A stretch of DNA of 64,000 nucleotides from Mycolicibacterium sp. TY81 (lineage in GTDB: Bacteria; Actinomycetota; Actinomycetes; Mycobacteriales; Mycobacteriaceae). Position 1 is the first letter of the stretch; the number at the start of each line of letters is the position of its first letter. This document shows, in pieces, positions 17,762 to 29,707 of the stretch. The DNA lies in assembly GCF_018326285.1 (NCBI RefSeq), contig NZ_AP023362.1:2046001-2110000 (forward strand), read 5' to 3'. Made by a program: the position numbers and the translations under genes. Below the pieces are notes generated by a model, which did not search any database, was not told the origin of the DNA, and saw only the letters and a program-made list of their open reading frames with translations.

Positions 17762-18691
17762 TCACGACCGCAGCTCCCGTCCGGTCAGGTCGAGGAACAC
17801 GTCCTCGAGGCTGCGCTGCTCGACGCGCATGTCGGTGGCCAGCACGTTCAGGCGGGCGGCCCACGCGGTGACGGTGGCCAGCACCTGCGGGTCGATGTGG
17901 CCTTCCACCAGGTACTCGCCGGCGGCGGCTTCCGTGGCGCGGTAGTCCTCCGGCAGCGCGGAGATCAACAGCGACAGGTCCAGTTTGGGCGGGGCCGAGA
18001 AACGCAACTGGTTCTCGGCGCCGCCCCGCATCAGGTCGGCGGGTGTACCGGCGGCGACCGCGGCGCCGTGGTCGATGATCACGATGCGGTCGGCCAGTTC
18101 CTCGGCCTCGGTGAGCAGATGTGTGGTGAGCACGACGGTGACACCGTCGCGGCGCAGGCCTTCGATCAACTCCCACACCACGATTCGGGCGTGGGCGTCC
18201 ATACCGGCGGTGGGCTCGTCGAGGAACACCAGCTCAGGGCGTCCGACGATGGCGCACGCCAGCGCCAGGCGCTGCTGCTGCCCGCCGGACAGCCGGCGGT
18301 AGGTGGTGCGCGCGGCTCCGGTCAGGCCGAGGGTGTCCATCAGCCACTGCGGGTCGAGCGGATTGGCCGAATACGCCGCGACGAGGTTCAGCATCTCGCC
18401 GGCTTTCGCGGCCGGGTAGCCGCCGCCGCCCTGCAGCATCACGCCGATGCGGGCGCGCAGCTTGGCGTTGTCGGCCGTCGGGTCCAGGCCCAGGATCGAG
18501 ATGCTGCCCGAGTCGGGTTTGTTGAAGCCTTCACACATCTCGACGGTCGTGGTCTTACCGGCCCCGTTGGGTCCGAGCAGGGCCAGCACCTCGGCGCGCC
18601 GCACCTCCAGATCCAGATTGTTCACGGCCTGGATATCGCCGTAGCGCTTGCTGACGCCGCGCAGCAATACGGGCGTCTCACCGGAACTCAC
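17762..18691 (-). CDS. ABC transporter ATP-binding protein (Rv1458c-like)
   Basis: A 309-aa ATPase of the daunorubicin-exporter (DrrA) type. Walker A is GPNGAGKTT (about 40-48), the signature is RLSGGQQQRLALA (about 133) and Walker B is LVFLDEPTAGMD (about 154), followed by the switch His in LTTHLLTEAEE. A C-terminal regulatory domain of about 90 residues follows. The GTG start overlaps the mptB stop (GTGA), so mptB, this ATPase and the permease form one operon. A link to cell-envelope glycan export is suggested by the context only. Confidence 0.92.
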   Translation of the reverse strand: MSSGETPVLLRGVSKRYGDIQAVNNLDLEVRRAEVLALLGPNGAGKTTTVEMCEGFNKPDSGSISILGLDPTADNAKLRARIGVMLQGGGGYPAAKAGEMLNLVAAYSANPLDPQWLMDTLGLTGAARTTYRRLSGGQQQRLALACAIVGRPELVFLDEPTAGMDAHARIVVWELIEGLRRDGVTVVLTTHLLTEAEELADRIVIIDHGAAVAAGTPADLMRGGAENQLRFSAPPKLDLSLLISALPEDYRATEAAAGEYLVEGHIDPQVLATVTAWAARLNVLATDMRVEQRSLEDVFLDLTGRELRS

Positions 18692-20367
18692 GGGGATTCA
18701 GCGTAAGCGTCGGACCTGGCAGCGGCGCTACCAGGGGCGTCACCGTTGTCGGATTCCGGCAATCCGCGCCAGGGCAGCCGACCCCGCGTCACGGCGATCA
18801 GCAGCAGGACGATGACGGTGCTGGCCAGGGTCGCGTCGAGGATCTGGAAGAGCGCGAACCGGTCGCCGTTGGCCGTCGGGCCGAAGACGCCGACGACGAA
18901 CGTCACCACGATGGTCGTGCCGCGGAAGCCCGGCCGGGTGGCCCAGCAGGCCAGCGGGATGATCGCCCACAGCAGGTACCAGGGCTGTACGACGGGGAAC
19001 AGCAGCACCGTCGCGCCCATGGCGACGCCGAGGCCGCCCAGTGGGTGCAGCCGCCCCCGCAGCACCGACAGCAGCAGCCAGCTCACCAGCACGCCGATGA
19101 CGAAGACGCCGATCCCACGGGTCAGCCCGAGGACCGCGGTGGTGTGATCGCCCAGGCCCAGCAGGATGCCGACCTGTCCGGTACCGAGCGCGACCAGCGT
19201 CGGCGGCGACATCCAGGACCGCACCACGTTGGCGGTGCCGAGGGTGAACAGCCAGCCGAAGCCCAGGCCGCTGGCCCAGCCGATGAGCGCCATGACCGCG
19301 AGCGCGACGGTGCCCAGCGGCACGCAGGCCTGGAAGAACGCCTTGACCGTCCCGCCGAGCCGGCGCGCGAGGGCCATCGCCACGAAACCCAGTGCGAGCA
19401 GGGACGGCAGCTTGATCTGCGACGACATGGCGATCAGCACCGTGCCGGTGAGCAGCATCGCCAGTGGGTACCAGGCGGCCCAGTCATCGCGGTGCCGTGG
19501 CCAGCGCAGGGGCCGTGGGAGGAACGGGCGGGCGGAATCGATGCCGCGCATGGCGAATTCGGTGCCGGCGAGCATCAGTCCGAGCATCGGCGCCTCGTTG
19601 TGGATGCCCGCGATGAGGTGCATGAAGAGCAGGGGATTACACGGTCCCAGCCACAGTGCGCTGACTTCGGCGACACCGCAGCGGCGCGCCAGCCGTGGCG
19701 TTGCCCACACCGTGGCCGCGACCCCGAGCAGCACGACCAGCCGGTGCGAGAGCACGCCGGCGACGATGTTGTCGCCGGTGAGCTCCGAGATACCGCGCCC
19801 GATCCACAGGAACAGCGGTCCGTAGGGCGCCGGCGTTTCCCGCCACAGGCTGGGCACCGTCAGGGTGAAGACGTGGCCGAGCCCGAGACCGGTCGCCGGG
19901 CCGACGCGGTAGGGGTCCAGCCCGATGCTCGCGATCTGGCTCTGCGCCAGATAGGAGTAGACGTCCTTGCTGTACATCGGCGGCGCGATCAGCAGCGGCA
20001 GCGCCCAGAGCAGCAGCGTCTGGTCCAGCTGACTGCGCGACATGCGGCGTTTGCCCAGCGTGTAGCGGCCCAGCATCAGCCAGGCCAGCGCCATCATGAC
20101 GGCGCCGGTCGTGGTCATGGTCAGCGAGACGGTCTGGATGCGGGACGGCAGGTTCAGCAGGCGCACCCCGAACGTCGGGTCCTGCACGACGGGCCGGGCG
20201 CCGGCGCCGAGCGCGCCGATGGCCATCAGTACCGTTCCGGTTGCCCCGAACCGGCGGGTCCGGCGCAGGGAGGCGATCTCGGACGCGTTGAGCGGGGAGC
20301 CGACGGACGGCTCGTCGGCATGCCAGTGCGCGACGGCCGTGCTCAGGTGCTGAAGGCGGTCGGGCAT
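18688..20367 (-). CDS. mptB: Alpha-(1->6)-mannopyranosyltransferase B
   Basis: A 559-aa polytopic membrane protein of the GT-C glycosyltransferase class, homologous to Rv1459c/MptB. MptB uses decaprenyl-phospho-mannose to start the alpha-1,6-mannan core of lipomannan in corynebacteria. At least ten membrane helices are visible. The first large extracytoplasmic loop has PPMYSKDVYSYLAQSQIA near 130-147, with the Asp expected of GT-C active sites. It also contains MHLIAGIHNEAPMLG and VVQPWYLLWAIIP. The end overlaps the ABC ATPase start. It is divergent from the suf operon. Confidence 0.9.
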   Translation of the reverse strand: MPDRLQHLSTAVAHWHADEPSVGSPLNASEIASLRRTRRFGATGTVLMAIGALGAGARPVVQDPTFGVRLLNLPSRIQTVSLTMTTTGAVMMALAWLMLGRYTLGKRRMSRSQLDQTLLLWALPLLIAPPMYSKDVYSYLAQSQIASIGLDPYRVGPATGLGLGHVFTLTVPSLWRETPAPYGPLFLWIGRGISELTGDNIVAGVLSHRLVVLLGVAATVWATPRLARRCGVAEVSALWLGPCNPLLFMHLIAGIHNEAPMLGLMLAGTEFAMRGIDSARPFLPRPLRWPRHRDDWAAWYPLAMLLTGTVLIAMSSQIKLPSLLALGFVAMALARRLGGTVKAFFQACVPLGTVALAVMALIGWASGLGFGWLFTLGTANVVRSWMSPPTLVALGTGQVGILLGLGDHTTAVLGLTRGIGVFVIGVLVSWLLLSVLRGRLHPLGGLGVAMGATVLLFPVVQPWYLLWAIIPLACWATRPGFRGTTIVVTFVVGVFGPTANGDRFALFQILDATLASTVIVLLLIAVTRGRLPWRGLPESDNGDAPGSAAARSDAYAESP

Positions 20368-20464
20368 CAGAGCAGATTAGCCGTAGGCCTGTTTGGCCCC
20401 CGCCAACTCGGTGATAAGGGTTACCTTCCTAGATTCGGTTTCTGAATTCCGTCACAATGGTGTT
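20368..20464. promoter_or_regulatory. mptB-sufR intergenic region with candidate SufR operator
   Basis: A 97-bp divergent region. An imperfect inverted repeat, ATTCGG and CTGAAT around a TTT centre, lies at 20433-20447. Just downstream is CACAAT at 20453-20458, a plausible -10 that would place the transcript start at or next to the GTG of sufR and make a leaderless mRNA. SufR proteins repress their own operon, so an operator is expected here; which repeat it uses is not proven by sequence. Confidence 0.4.
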
Positions 20465-21214
20465 GTGAAATTGCCGTCCGGAGCTCCCGAAGCTGTCGGC
20501 ACCGCGACCGCGGTGGCGTCGGCAACGGCTGTTTCTGATGGTCACACCCGCTCGGCGATCGTGCAGTTGCTGCTGGAAGGCGCCGTGACCGCGAGCCAGA
20601 TCGGCGAGCAGCTCGGCATCTCCGCGGCCGGCGTGCGGCGTCATCTCGACGCGCTCATCGAGGCCGGCGACGCCGAATCCAGTGCCGCCGCCGCGTGGCA
20701 GCACAACGGCCGTGGCCGCCCCGCCAAGCGCTACCGCCTCACCGCCGCCGGGCGCGCCAAGCTCGGCCACACCTACGACGACCTCGCCGCGGCCGCCATG
20801 CGTCAGCTGCGCGAGATCGGCGGTGACGACGCCATCCGGACGTTCGCGCGTCGTCGCATCGACTCGATCCTGTCCGGCGTCACCGCCACCGACGACATCA
20901 CCGATACCGCGGATCAGGTGGCAACGGCGCTGACGAAGGCCGGCTACGCCACCACGACGACGCCGGTGACGGGCCCCATCGGCGGGGTGCAGATCTGCCA
21001 GCACCACTGTCCGGTCTCGCACGTCGCCGAAGAGTTCCCCGAGCTGTGCGACGCCGAGCGCGAAGCGTTCGCCGAGGTGCTCGGTACGCACGTGCAGCGC
21101 CTGGCCACCATCGTCAACGGGGATTGCGCCTGTACGACGCACGTTCCCGTCATCCCCGAGCACGCAGTCCACTCGATCCACCCCGCGACCCAAGAAGAAG
21201 GAGTGTCGCAATGA
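20465..21214 (+). CDS. sufR: SufR, Fe-S cluster-sensing repressor of the suf operon
   Basis: A 249-aa ArsR/MarR-like winged-HTH regulator (Rv1460 homologue). The HTH is about residues 28-75 ([23 protein letters not shown]). The C-terminal half holds Cys178, Cys182, Cys195, Cys221 and Cys223 in CQHHC, FPELC and CAC; three of the first four are the expected cluster ligands. With a bound cluster, SufR represses suf transcription; cluster loss derepresses it. I chose the GTG at 20465; a frame extension to 20393 lies in the promoter. The stop overlaps the sufB start in ATGA form. Confidence 0.93.
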   Translation: MKLPSGAPEAVGTATAVASATAVSDGHTRSAIVQLLLEGAVTASQIGEQLGISAAGVRRHLDALIEAGDAESSAAAAWQHNGRGRPAKRYRLTAAGRAKLGHTYDDLAAAAMRQLREIGGDDAIRTFARRRIDSILSGVTATDDITDTADQVATALTKAGYATTTTPVTGPIGGVQICQHHCPVSHVAEEFPELCDAEREAFAEVLGTHVQRLATIVNGDCACTTHVPVIPEHAVHSIHPATQEEGVSQ

Positions 21215-22638
21215 CGACCACCCCGGAACAGTTGACCCAGGAGGAGACCATTGCCTCCCTGGGCACGTACGGCTACGGCTGGGCTGACAGCGATGTCGCA
21301 GGAGCCGCGGCGACCCGTGGGTTGAACGAGGCTGTCGTGCGCGACATCTCGTCGAAGAAGAACGAACCCGAGTGGATGCTCGACTTCCGGCTCAAGGCGC
21401 TGCGCATCTTCGACAAGAAGCCCATGCCGCGGTGGGGCAGCGACCTCGAGGGCATCGACTTCGACAACATCAAGTACTTCGTGCGGTCCACCGAGAAGCA
21501 GGCCACGTCCTGGGAGGAACTGCCCGAGGACATCAAGAACACCTACGACCGCCTGGGTATCCCGGAGGCCGAGAAGCAGCGCCTGGTCGCCGGTGTCGCC
21601 GCGCAGTACGAGTCCGAGGTCGTGTACCACCAGATCCGCGAGGACCTCGAGGCGCTGGGCGTCATCTTCCTGGACACCGACTCGGGCCTGCGCGAGCACC
21701 CGGAGCTGTTCAAGCAGTACTTCGGCACCGTGATCCCGTCGGGTGACAACAAGTTTTCCGCGCTGAACTCCGCGGTGTGGTCGGGCGGCTCGTTCATCTA
21801 CGTGCCGCCGGGCGTGCACGTCGACATCCCGCTGCAGGCCTACTTCCGGATCAACACCGAGAACATGGGCCAGTTCGAGCGGACGCTGATCATCGCCGAC
21901 GAGGGCTCCTACGTGCACTACGTGGAGGGTTGTACCGCGCCGATCTACAAGTCGGACTCACTGCACTCGGCCGTCGTCGAGATCGTGGTGAAACCCGGTG
22001 CGCGCGTTCGGTACACGACCATCCAGAACTGGTCGAACAACGTCTACAACCTGGTCACCAAGCGGGCCCGCGCCGAGGCCGGCGCGACCATGGAGTGGAT
22101 CGACGGCAACATCGGTTCCAAGGTCACCATGAAGTACCCGGCGGTCTGGATGACCGGCGAGCACGCCAAGGGTGAGGTGCTCTCGGTGGCGTTCGCGGGC
22201 GAAGGCCAGCACCAGGACACCGGTGCCAAGATGGTGCACCTGGCGCCGAACACGTCGAGCAACATCGTCTCGAAGTCGGTGGCGCGCGGTGGTGGCCGGT
22301 CGTCGTACCGCGGTCTGATCCAGGTCAACAAGGGCGCGCACGGCTCCAAGTCGAGCGTGAAATGCGATGCGCTGCTTGTCGACAACGTGAGCCGCTCCGA
22401 CACCTACCCGTACGTCGACATTCGTGAGGACGACGTCACGATGGGTCACGAGGCCACGGTCTCGAAGGTCAGCGAGGATCAGATGTTCTATCTGATGAGC
22501 CGCGGCCTGACCGAGGACGAGGCCATGGCGATGGTGGTGCGCGGCTTCGTCGAGCCCATCGCCAAGGAACTGCCAATGGAATACGCGCTCGAGCTGAACC
22601 GGCTGATCGAGCTGCAGATGGAAGGCGCTGTCGGTTAG
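21211..22638 (+). CDS. sufB: Fe-S cluster assembly scaffold SufB, intein-free
   Basis: A 475-aa SufB subunit of the SufBC2D scaffold, which assembles Fe-S clusters from the SufS/SufU sulfur supply. The core beta-helix includes [20 protein letters not shown] (about 234-253) and [20 protein letters not shown] near the C-terminus. The M. tuberculosis homologue carries an intein at the Cys of the CTAP motif. Here Cys241 (codon at 21931) is followed directly by uninterrupted extein sequence. An AAGGAG ribosome site precedes the ATG, which also overlaps the sufR stop. Confidence 0.96.
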   Translation: MTTTPEQLTQEETIASLGTYGYGWADSDVAGAAATRGLNEAVVRDISSKKNEPEWMLDFRLKALRIFDKKPMPRWGSDLEGIDFDNIKYFVRSTEKQATSWEELPEDIKNTYDRLGIPEAEKQRLVAGVAAQYESEVVYHQIREDLEALGVIFLDTDSGLREHPELFKQYFGTVIPSGDNKFSALNSAVWSGGSFIYVPPGVHVDIPLQAYFRINTENMGQFERTLIIADEGSYVHYVEGCTAPIYKSDSLHSAVVEIVVKPGARVRYTTIQNWSNNVYNLVTKRARAEAGATMEWIDGNIGSKVTMKYPAVWMTGEHAKGEVLSVAFAGEGQHQDTGAKMVHLAPNTSSNIVSKSVARGGGRSSYRGLIQVNKGAHGSKSSVKCDALLVDNVSRSDTYPYVDIREDDVTMGHEATVSKVSEDQMFYLMSRGLTEDEAMAMVVRGFVEPIAKELPMEYALELNRLIELQMEGAVG

Positions 22639-23812
22639 TGAGTAATTTGACTGAGGCGACGGAAGGCATCGTCGCCAACAAGGGTGAGCTGTTCACGTCC
22701 TACGACGTCAACGCTTTCGAGGTTCCCGGCGGCCGTGACGAGCTGTGGCGGTTCACCCCGCTGAAGCGTCTGCACGGGCTGCACGACGGGTCGGCCGAGG
22801 CCACCGGCGCCGCGCGCGTCGAGGTTTCCGAGCGTGACGGCGTCACGGTCGAGACCGTCGGCCGCGACGACGAGCGGCTCGGTCAGGGCGGCGTGCCCGC
22901 GGACCGCGTTGCCGCACAGGCGTATTCGTCGTTCGACGAAGCCACGATCGTGTCGGTCGGTCGCGACGTCCAGGTCGCCGAGCCCATCGAGATCGCCATC
23001 GCCGGACCGGGTGAGGGCAAGACCGCGTACGGCCATCTGCAGCTGCGGGTCGCCGAGCTGGGCGAGGCCGTCGTGGTCATCGACCAGAGCGGCAGCGGAA
23101 CCTACGCCGACAACATCGAATTCGTCGTCGGTGACGCGGCCCGGTTGACCGTCGTGTCGATCGCCGACTGGGCCGACGACGCGGTGAACATCAGCACCCA
23201 CCACGCCACGCTGGGCAAGGACGCCGTGCTGCGGCACGTCGCGGTCACTCTCGGCGGCGACGTCGTGCGGCTGACCTCGCGGACCCGCTACCTGGGTCCC
23301 GGCGGCGACGCCGAGATGCTGGGTCTGTACTTCGCCGACGAGGGGCAGCACTTCGAGTCGCGCCTGCTGGTCGACCACGCGGTGCCCAACTGCCGCTCCA
23401 ACGTGCTGTACAAGGGTGCGCTGCAAGGGGATCCGGATTCGAAGAAGGCCGACGCCCACACCGTGTGGATCGGCGACGTGCTGATCCGCGCCGCCGCCAC
23501 CGGTACCGACACCTTCGAGGTGAACCGCAACCTGGTGCTCACCGACGGCGCCCGCGCCGACTCGGTGCCCAACCTGGAGATCGAGACCGGCGAGATCGTC
23601 GGCGCCGGACACGCCAGTGCCACCGGACGTTTCGACGACGAGCAGCTGTTCTACCTGCAGGCCCGCGGCATCCCCGAGGACCAGGCCCGCCGCCTGGTTG
23701 TCCGCGGCTTCTTCGGCGAGATCATCCAGAAGATCGCCGTGCCGGAAGTCCGCGAACGCCTCACCGCCGCCATCGAACACGAACTTGAACTGACTGAAGG
23801 ACGCAACAACTC

Positions 23813-23816
<4 letters not shown>
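22638..23816 (+). CDS. sufD: Fe-S cluster assembly protein SufD
   Basis: A 392-aa SufD subunit, the SufB paralogue in the SufBC2D complex. It shows the N-terminal AFEVPGGRDELWRFTPLKRL and the C-terminal beta-helix with VPNLEIETGEIVGAGHASATGRFD, DDEQLFYLQARGIPEDQARRLVVRGF. The conserved His in GAGHASATG is the residue used in cluster building in other bacteria. The GTG start shares one base with the sufB stop TAG. It sits third in the operon, before the ATPase sufC. Confidence 0.95.
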
Positions 23817-26340
<2,524 letters not shown>

Positions 26341-26344
<4 letters not shown>

Positions 26345-26715
26345 CTGAAGGCACCCCCGAGGCCACCACCGCGGCAAACGTGGTCGACGATCCCGAACTG
26401 CTCGACGCCGTCGAGGAGGCCATGCGCGACGTCGTCGACCCCGAGCTCGGCATCAACGTCGTCGACCTGGGGCTCGTCTACGGCATGACGCTCGAAGAGG
26501 GCGACGAAGGCACCGTGGTGAAGCTGGACATGACGCTGACATCGGCGGCCTGTCCGCTGACCGACGTGATCGAGGACCAGTCCCGGACCGCCCTGGTCGG
26601 TGCCGGCCTCGTCAGCGACCTCAAGCTGAACTGGGTGTGGAACCCGCCGTGGGGCCCGGACAAGATCACCGACGACGGCCGCGAGCAGCTGCGGGCGCTC
26701 GGCTTCACCGTCTGA
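26341..26715 (+). CDS. sufT: SufT, MIP18/DUF59-family Fe-S maturation factor
   Basis: A 124-aa protein of the MIP18 (DUF59) family, last gene of the suf operon (Rv1466 homologue). It helps deliver Fe-S clusters to apo-proteins. The motif VVDPELGINVVDLGLVY (about 31-47) and the conserved Cys71 in TSAACPLTDVIEDQ are present. The ATG overlaps the sufU stop by 4 bp. It converges on the minus-strand secreted-protein gene with a 6-bp gap, so operon termination must occur around that junction. Confidence 0.93.
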
Positions 26716-26721
26716 TTCCCG

Positions 26722-27177
26722 CTACTGACGTAGTTCGATCACGTTGGCAGACAAGGTGCCGCCGAACGCTTCGAGCGTGCCGACGTTGCAGCCGCCCTTC
26801 ACCCCGGTGGCTCCGACGCTCAAGTCGTGGCCGCCCGCTGTCTTGGTGTAGGCCGGCGGGGCGGTGACTGTGCTGCCGGGTCGCGCGATCGCGGGTGCGG
26901 CGATCTGGCGGCCATCGAGGTAGAAGCGCACGACGATGTCCGAGCACCCGTTGGCGTCATTGGTGAACGATGCCAGCACCTTCTCGGCGATGTGGGCATC
27001 GAAGTGGATCGACGGCCTGGCGTTGCAGTCCTGACCGTTCGGCGGCGAACAGTAGCCCCGGACGTATTCCTCGACCACGTCGGCCGCCGCAGCTGGTGCC
27101 AGCGCGATGCCCGCGGTGCCGATGCTGCCGATCAACGCCATGGCGACGCCGCCGCAGCGCCGGGTGGATACGAACAT
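26722..27177 (-). CDS. Secreted hypothetical protein
   Basis: A 151-aa protein with a clear N-terminal signal peptide. RR and a hydrophobic stretch (VAMALIGSIGTAGIALAPA) lead to a likely cleavage site at AAA-D near residue 33. The mature part of about 118 aa has four cysteines (YCSPP, QDCNARP, GCSDIVV, GGCNVG), consistent with two disulfides in an exported beta-rich domain. No lipobox is present. I do not recognise the family. The M. tuberculosis gene at this place (fadE15) is not found here. Confidence 0.75.
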   Translation of the reverse strand: MFVSTRRCGGVAMALIGSIGTAGIALAPAAAADVVEEYVRGYCSPPNGQDCNARPSIHFDAHIAEKVLASFTNDANGCSDIVVRFYLDGRQIAAPAIARPGSTVTAPPAYTKTAGGHDLSVGATGVKGGCNVGTLEAFGGTLSANVIELRQ

Positions 27178-27383
27178 GTCGGTCCCTCTCTGCCGGCTGA
27201 TGAACTCGACGCTAAGGCGGCGAGACCGCCGGGCATATAAGGGAATTCCCTACATTTCGGAAACCGGCGGCTGTGGATAACTCCGGGTTCCGGACCCGCG
27301 CCAGGCGTTACTTGTCGGATGCCTTCTCTAGCTTCCAGCGCAACAGGACCAATCAGGTCCGCTGCGACCGGAAGGCAAACACC

Positions 27384-28070
27384 ATGAACGCTGACATCGA
27401 ACGGCTGCGGGCCGCGTGCGAACGTGACCTCGACGATCCGGCCGGCTGGCCGGCGCCCGTCGGCTATCCGAATTCCCTGGCGCTCTGCATCATCGATGCC
27501 ATCTACGCCGCAGGCGCCCGGCACCTCACCGTCGACAAGATCGTCGAGCGGTACCGCAGCTACCGGGCCGGGCAAGGCGGTGACGCCGACACCGACGGCG
27601 CATCCGAACTGCTCGCGAACGTCGAGGCACTGGGTGGTTCGGAGCAGTGGGCCGCCCAGATCGGTAATCGGCGGCCGACATCCACCAGGAAAGACGCACC
27701 GCTGCGCTCGGTGGCGCTGACGGAGGTCGCGCAAGCCTTTGTCGCACTGGGGATCAGCACCACCGAAGACCTGCGGGTGATCGCCGCGGACCCCGAGTTG
27801 GCGAAGGAGGCCAAGCGGGCGTGGTGCGCGATACCCGGTCAGCGCTCGGGCTTCACCTGGCGCTTCCTGCTGATGCTGGCGGAACTGCCCGGCACGGATC
27901 CGAGCGTCGCGGGATACGTCGCGCGCGAAATCGGTCGCGACGGCCCGATCGACACCGCGGGCCTGCTCGCCGCCGTTGCCGATGCGGCCGGCTGGCACGC
28001 CGATGCGCTGCACCAGGCGATCTGGCGGTTCGAAGCACGCCGCGCACACGAGCTGCCGTCATCGGCATGA
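27384..28070 (+). CDS. Conserved hypothetical protein, possibly helix-hairpin-helix fold
   Basis: A 228-aa soluble, helical protein that I do not firmly recognise. The pattern LALCIIDAIYAAGARHLTVDKIVERYRSYR is followed by WCAIPGQRSGFTWRFLLMLAELPGTDPSVAGYVAREI. It weakly recalls the helix-hairpin-helix and following segment of endonuclease III-type DNA glycosylases. The catalytic Lys/Asp pair and Fe-S cysteines of that family are not evident, so enzymatic function is not claimed. A GGAAGG ribosome site supports the ATG at 27384; the frame extends upstream to 27273 but with weaker coding character. Confidence 0.65.
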   Translation: MNADIERLRAACERDLDDPAGWPAPVGYPNSLALCIIDAIYAAGARHLTVDKIVERYRSYRAGQGGDADTDGASELLANVEALGGSEQWAAQIGNRRPTSTRKDAPLRSVALTEVAQAFVALGISTTEDLRVIAADPELAKEAKRAWCAIPGQRSGFTWRFLLMLAELPGTDPSVAGYVAREIGRDGPIDTAGLLAAVADAAGWHADALHQAIWRFEARRAHELPSSA

Positions 28071-28139
28071 CAGCAGACAACTGACCGGCAGCCGGGCACC
28101 GGCGGAATCGGTTGAGCCGTCACGGTGTTGCATAGGCTC

Positions 28140-29240
28140 ATGACCGTCGATGCATCTGGACTCTTCGCCCCACTGGCCCTGCGGAACCTGACCGTACCCA
28201 ACCGGTTCGCGATGGCGCCCATGACCAGGCAGGCGTCGCCCGGAGGCGTGCCGGGGCCCGACGTGGCGGAGTACTACGCGCGTCGGGCTGCCGGCGGCGT
28301 CGGCCTGATCATCACCGAAGGCGTGCGGGTGGGTGACCCGTCGGCCGCCGGCTCGCCGGACATCCCGACGCTCGTGGGCGCGGCGGCGCTCGACGGCTGG
28401 CGCAACGTCACCAGCGCGGTGCACCGCCACGGTGCGACCATCGCCGCCCAGTTGTGGCACCAGGGCGCCGAGCGTGGTGACCGCGACGGGGTGGCGCCGG
28501 TCAGTCCGTCGGGAGTGAACGGACTGGGCGAGCAGATCGGCCGTGCCCTGGCGGCCGACGAGCTGCCCGCCGTCGCGCAGTGGTACGCCGAGGCGGCACG
28601 CAACGCCAAGGAGGTCGGCTTCGACGCCGTCGAACTGCACGGCGCCCACGGCTACCTGCTCGACCAATTCCTGTGGACGAGAACGAATCTGCGTACCGAC
28701 GAATACGGGGGATCGGTGCAGAATCGCACCCGCTTCCCGGCCGAGGTCGTCGCGGCGGTGCGTGCGGCGGTCGGCCCGGACTACCCGATCATCTACCGCT
28801 TCTCGCAGTGGAAGGGCACCGACTACAACGCCACGCTGGTCGACGACCCGATGCAGCTGCAGGAACTGCTGGCGCCGTTGGTCGACGCCGGTGTCGATGC
28901 GCTGCATCCCTCGACCCGTCGCCACTATGTGCCGGCGTTCCCCGACGCCGACCCGGCCCTGACGCTGGCCGGCTGGACCAAGAAGGTCACCGGGACGCCC
29001 GTCATCGCCGTCGGTTCGGTGGGCCTGCAGACCGCGTTCCGGTCCGAGAAGCCCGGCCAGGTCATCGAGCCGGGACCGGTGGACCAGTTGGTGGAGCAGT
29101 TCGACGCCGGCGAGTTCGACATGGTCGCGATCGGGCGGGCGCTGCTGGCCGATCCCGGTTGGGTGAACCGCCTGCGCAGCGGCACCCTGGACGGGTTCAA
29201 TGGCTACGACGCGGCCAGTGCGCTGGCACGATTGAGCTGA
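28140..29240 (+). CDS. NADH:flavin oxidoreductase (Old Yellow Enzyme family)
   Basis: A 366-aa FMN-binding TIM-barrel enzyme of the OYE family, which reduces activated carbon-carbon double bonds. It has PNRFAMAPMTRQASPGG (about 21-37), AAQLWHQGAERG with the His/Gln FMN region, and VELHGAHGYLLDQFLWTRTNLRTDEYGGS (about 163-191), which is diagnostic for the family. The phosphate-binding end is MVAIGRALLADPGWVNRLR. The ATG at 28140 is chosen; a GTG at 28125 is possible. No clear operon partner; the physiological substrate is unknown. Confidence 0.88.
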   Translation: MTVDASGLFAPLALRNLTVPNRFAMAPMTRQASPGGVPGPDVAEYYARRAAGGVGLIITEGVRVGDPSAAGSPDIPTLVGAAALDGWRNVTSAVHRHGATIAAQLWHQGAERGDRDGVAPVSPSGVNGLGEQIGRALAADELPAVAQWYAEAARNAKEVGFDAVELHGAHGYLLDQFLWTRTNLRTDEYGGSVQNRTRFPAEVVAAVRAAVGPDYPIIYRFSQWKGTDYNATLVDDPMQLQELLAPLVDAGVDALHPSTRRHYVPAFPDADPALTLAGWTKKVTGTPVIAVGSVGLQTAFRSEKPGQVIEPGPVDQLVEQFDAGEFDMVAIGRALLADPGWVNRLRSGTLDGFNGYDAASALARLS

Positions 29241-29285
29241 CCAGATACTGGGAACAAGCAGGTACACCGCAATGTTGGGAGAAGC

Positions 29286-29651
29286 GTGAGCACCAAGGAC
29301 ATCACCGCCGCCGAATTCAACGGCATCATCAGCGACAACGACATCGTGCTGGTGGACTTCTGGGCGTCATGGTGCGGGCCGTGCCGGGCGTTCGCTCCGA
29401 CGTTCACCGCATCGTCCGAGAAGCACCCCGACGTCTTCCACGCCAAGGTCGACACCGAGGCCGAGCAGGCGCTGGCCTCCGCGGCCGAGATCCAGGCCAT
29501 CCCGACCCTGATGGCCTTCAAGAAGGGCCAGCTGGTGTTCCGGCACTCGGGCATGCTGGCGGCCAATCAGCTCGACGAGGTCATCAGCCAGATCAAGGAA
29601 TTCGACATCGACGCCGCGATGGCCGAAAAGGGCGACGGCACCGACGTCTGA
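29286..29651 (+). CDS. trxA: Thioredoxin
   Basis: A 121-aa thioredoxin with the redox motif WASWCGPCRAFAP (Cys at about 31 and 34) and the cis-Pro loop IQAIPTLMAFKKGQ (about 72-85). It corresponds to Rv1470 (trxA). The last 15 residues (FDIDAAMAEKGDGTDV) extend beyond the usual thioredoxin end. The GTG at 29286 is preceded by GGGAGAAGC. The reductase trxB1 and the P-type ATPase ctpD that flank trxA in M. tuberculosis are absent here. Confidence 0.93.
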   Translation: MSTKDITAAEFNGIISDNDIVLVDFWASWCGPCRAFAPTFTASSEKHPDVFHAKVDTEAEQALASAAEIQAIPTLMAFKKGQLVFRHSGMLAANQLDEVISQIKEFDIDAAMAEKGDGTDV

Positions 29652-29670
29652 GCGCGGCCGAGCACTGCTG

Positions 29671-29694
29671 GCGGGTGTGACATTGCGCACCCGC
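29671..29694 (+). terminator. Terminator-like hairpin between trxA and echA12
   Basis: GCGGGTG at 29671-29677 pairs with CACCCGC at 29688-29694 around a 10-base loop, and the stem can extend by about two further pairs. There is no U-tract, as is common for mycobacterial terminators. It begins 19 bp after the trxA stop and ends just before the echA12 start, so it may separate the two transcription units. Confidence 0.5.
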
Positions 29695-29707
29695 TAGCGT
29701 GCAGGGC

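Noticed and set aside
21931..21960. A possible intein remnant in sufB
   Set aside because: The extein sequence runs through the insertion site with no extra residues, so there is no scar.
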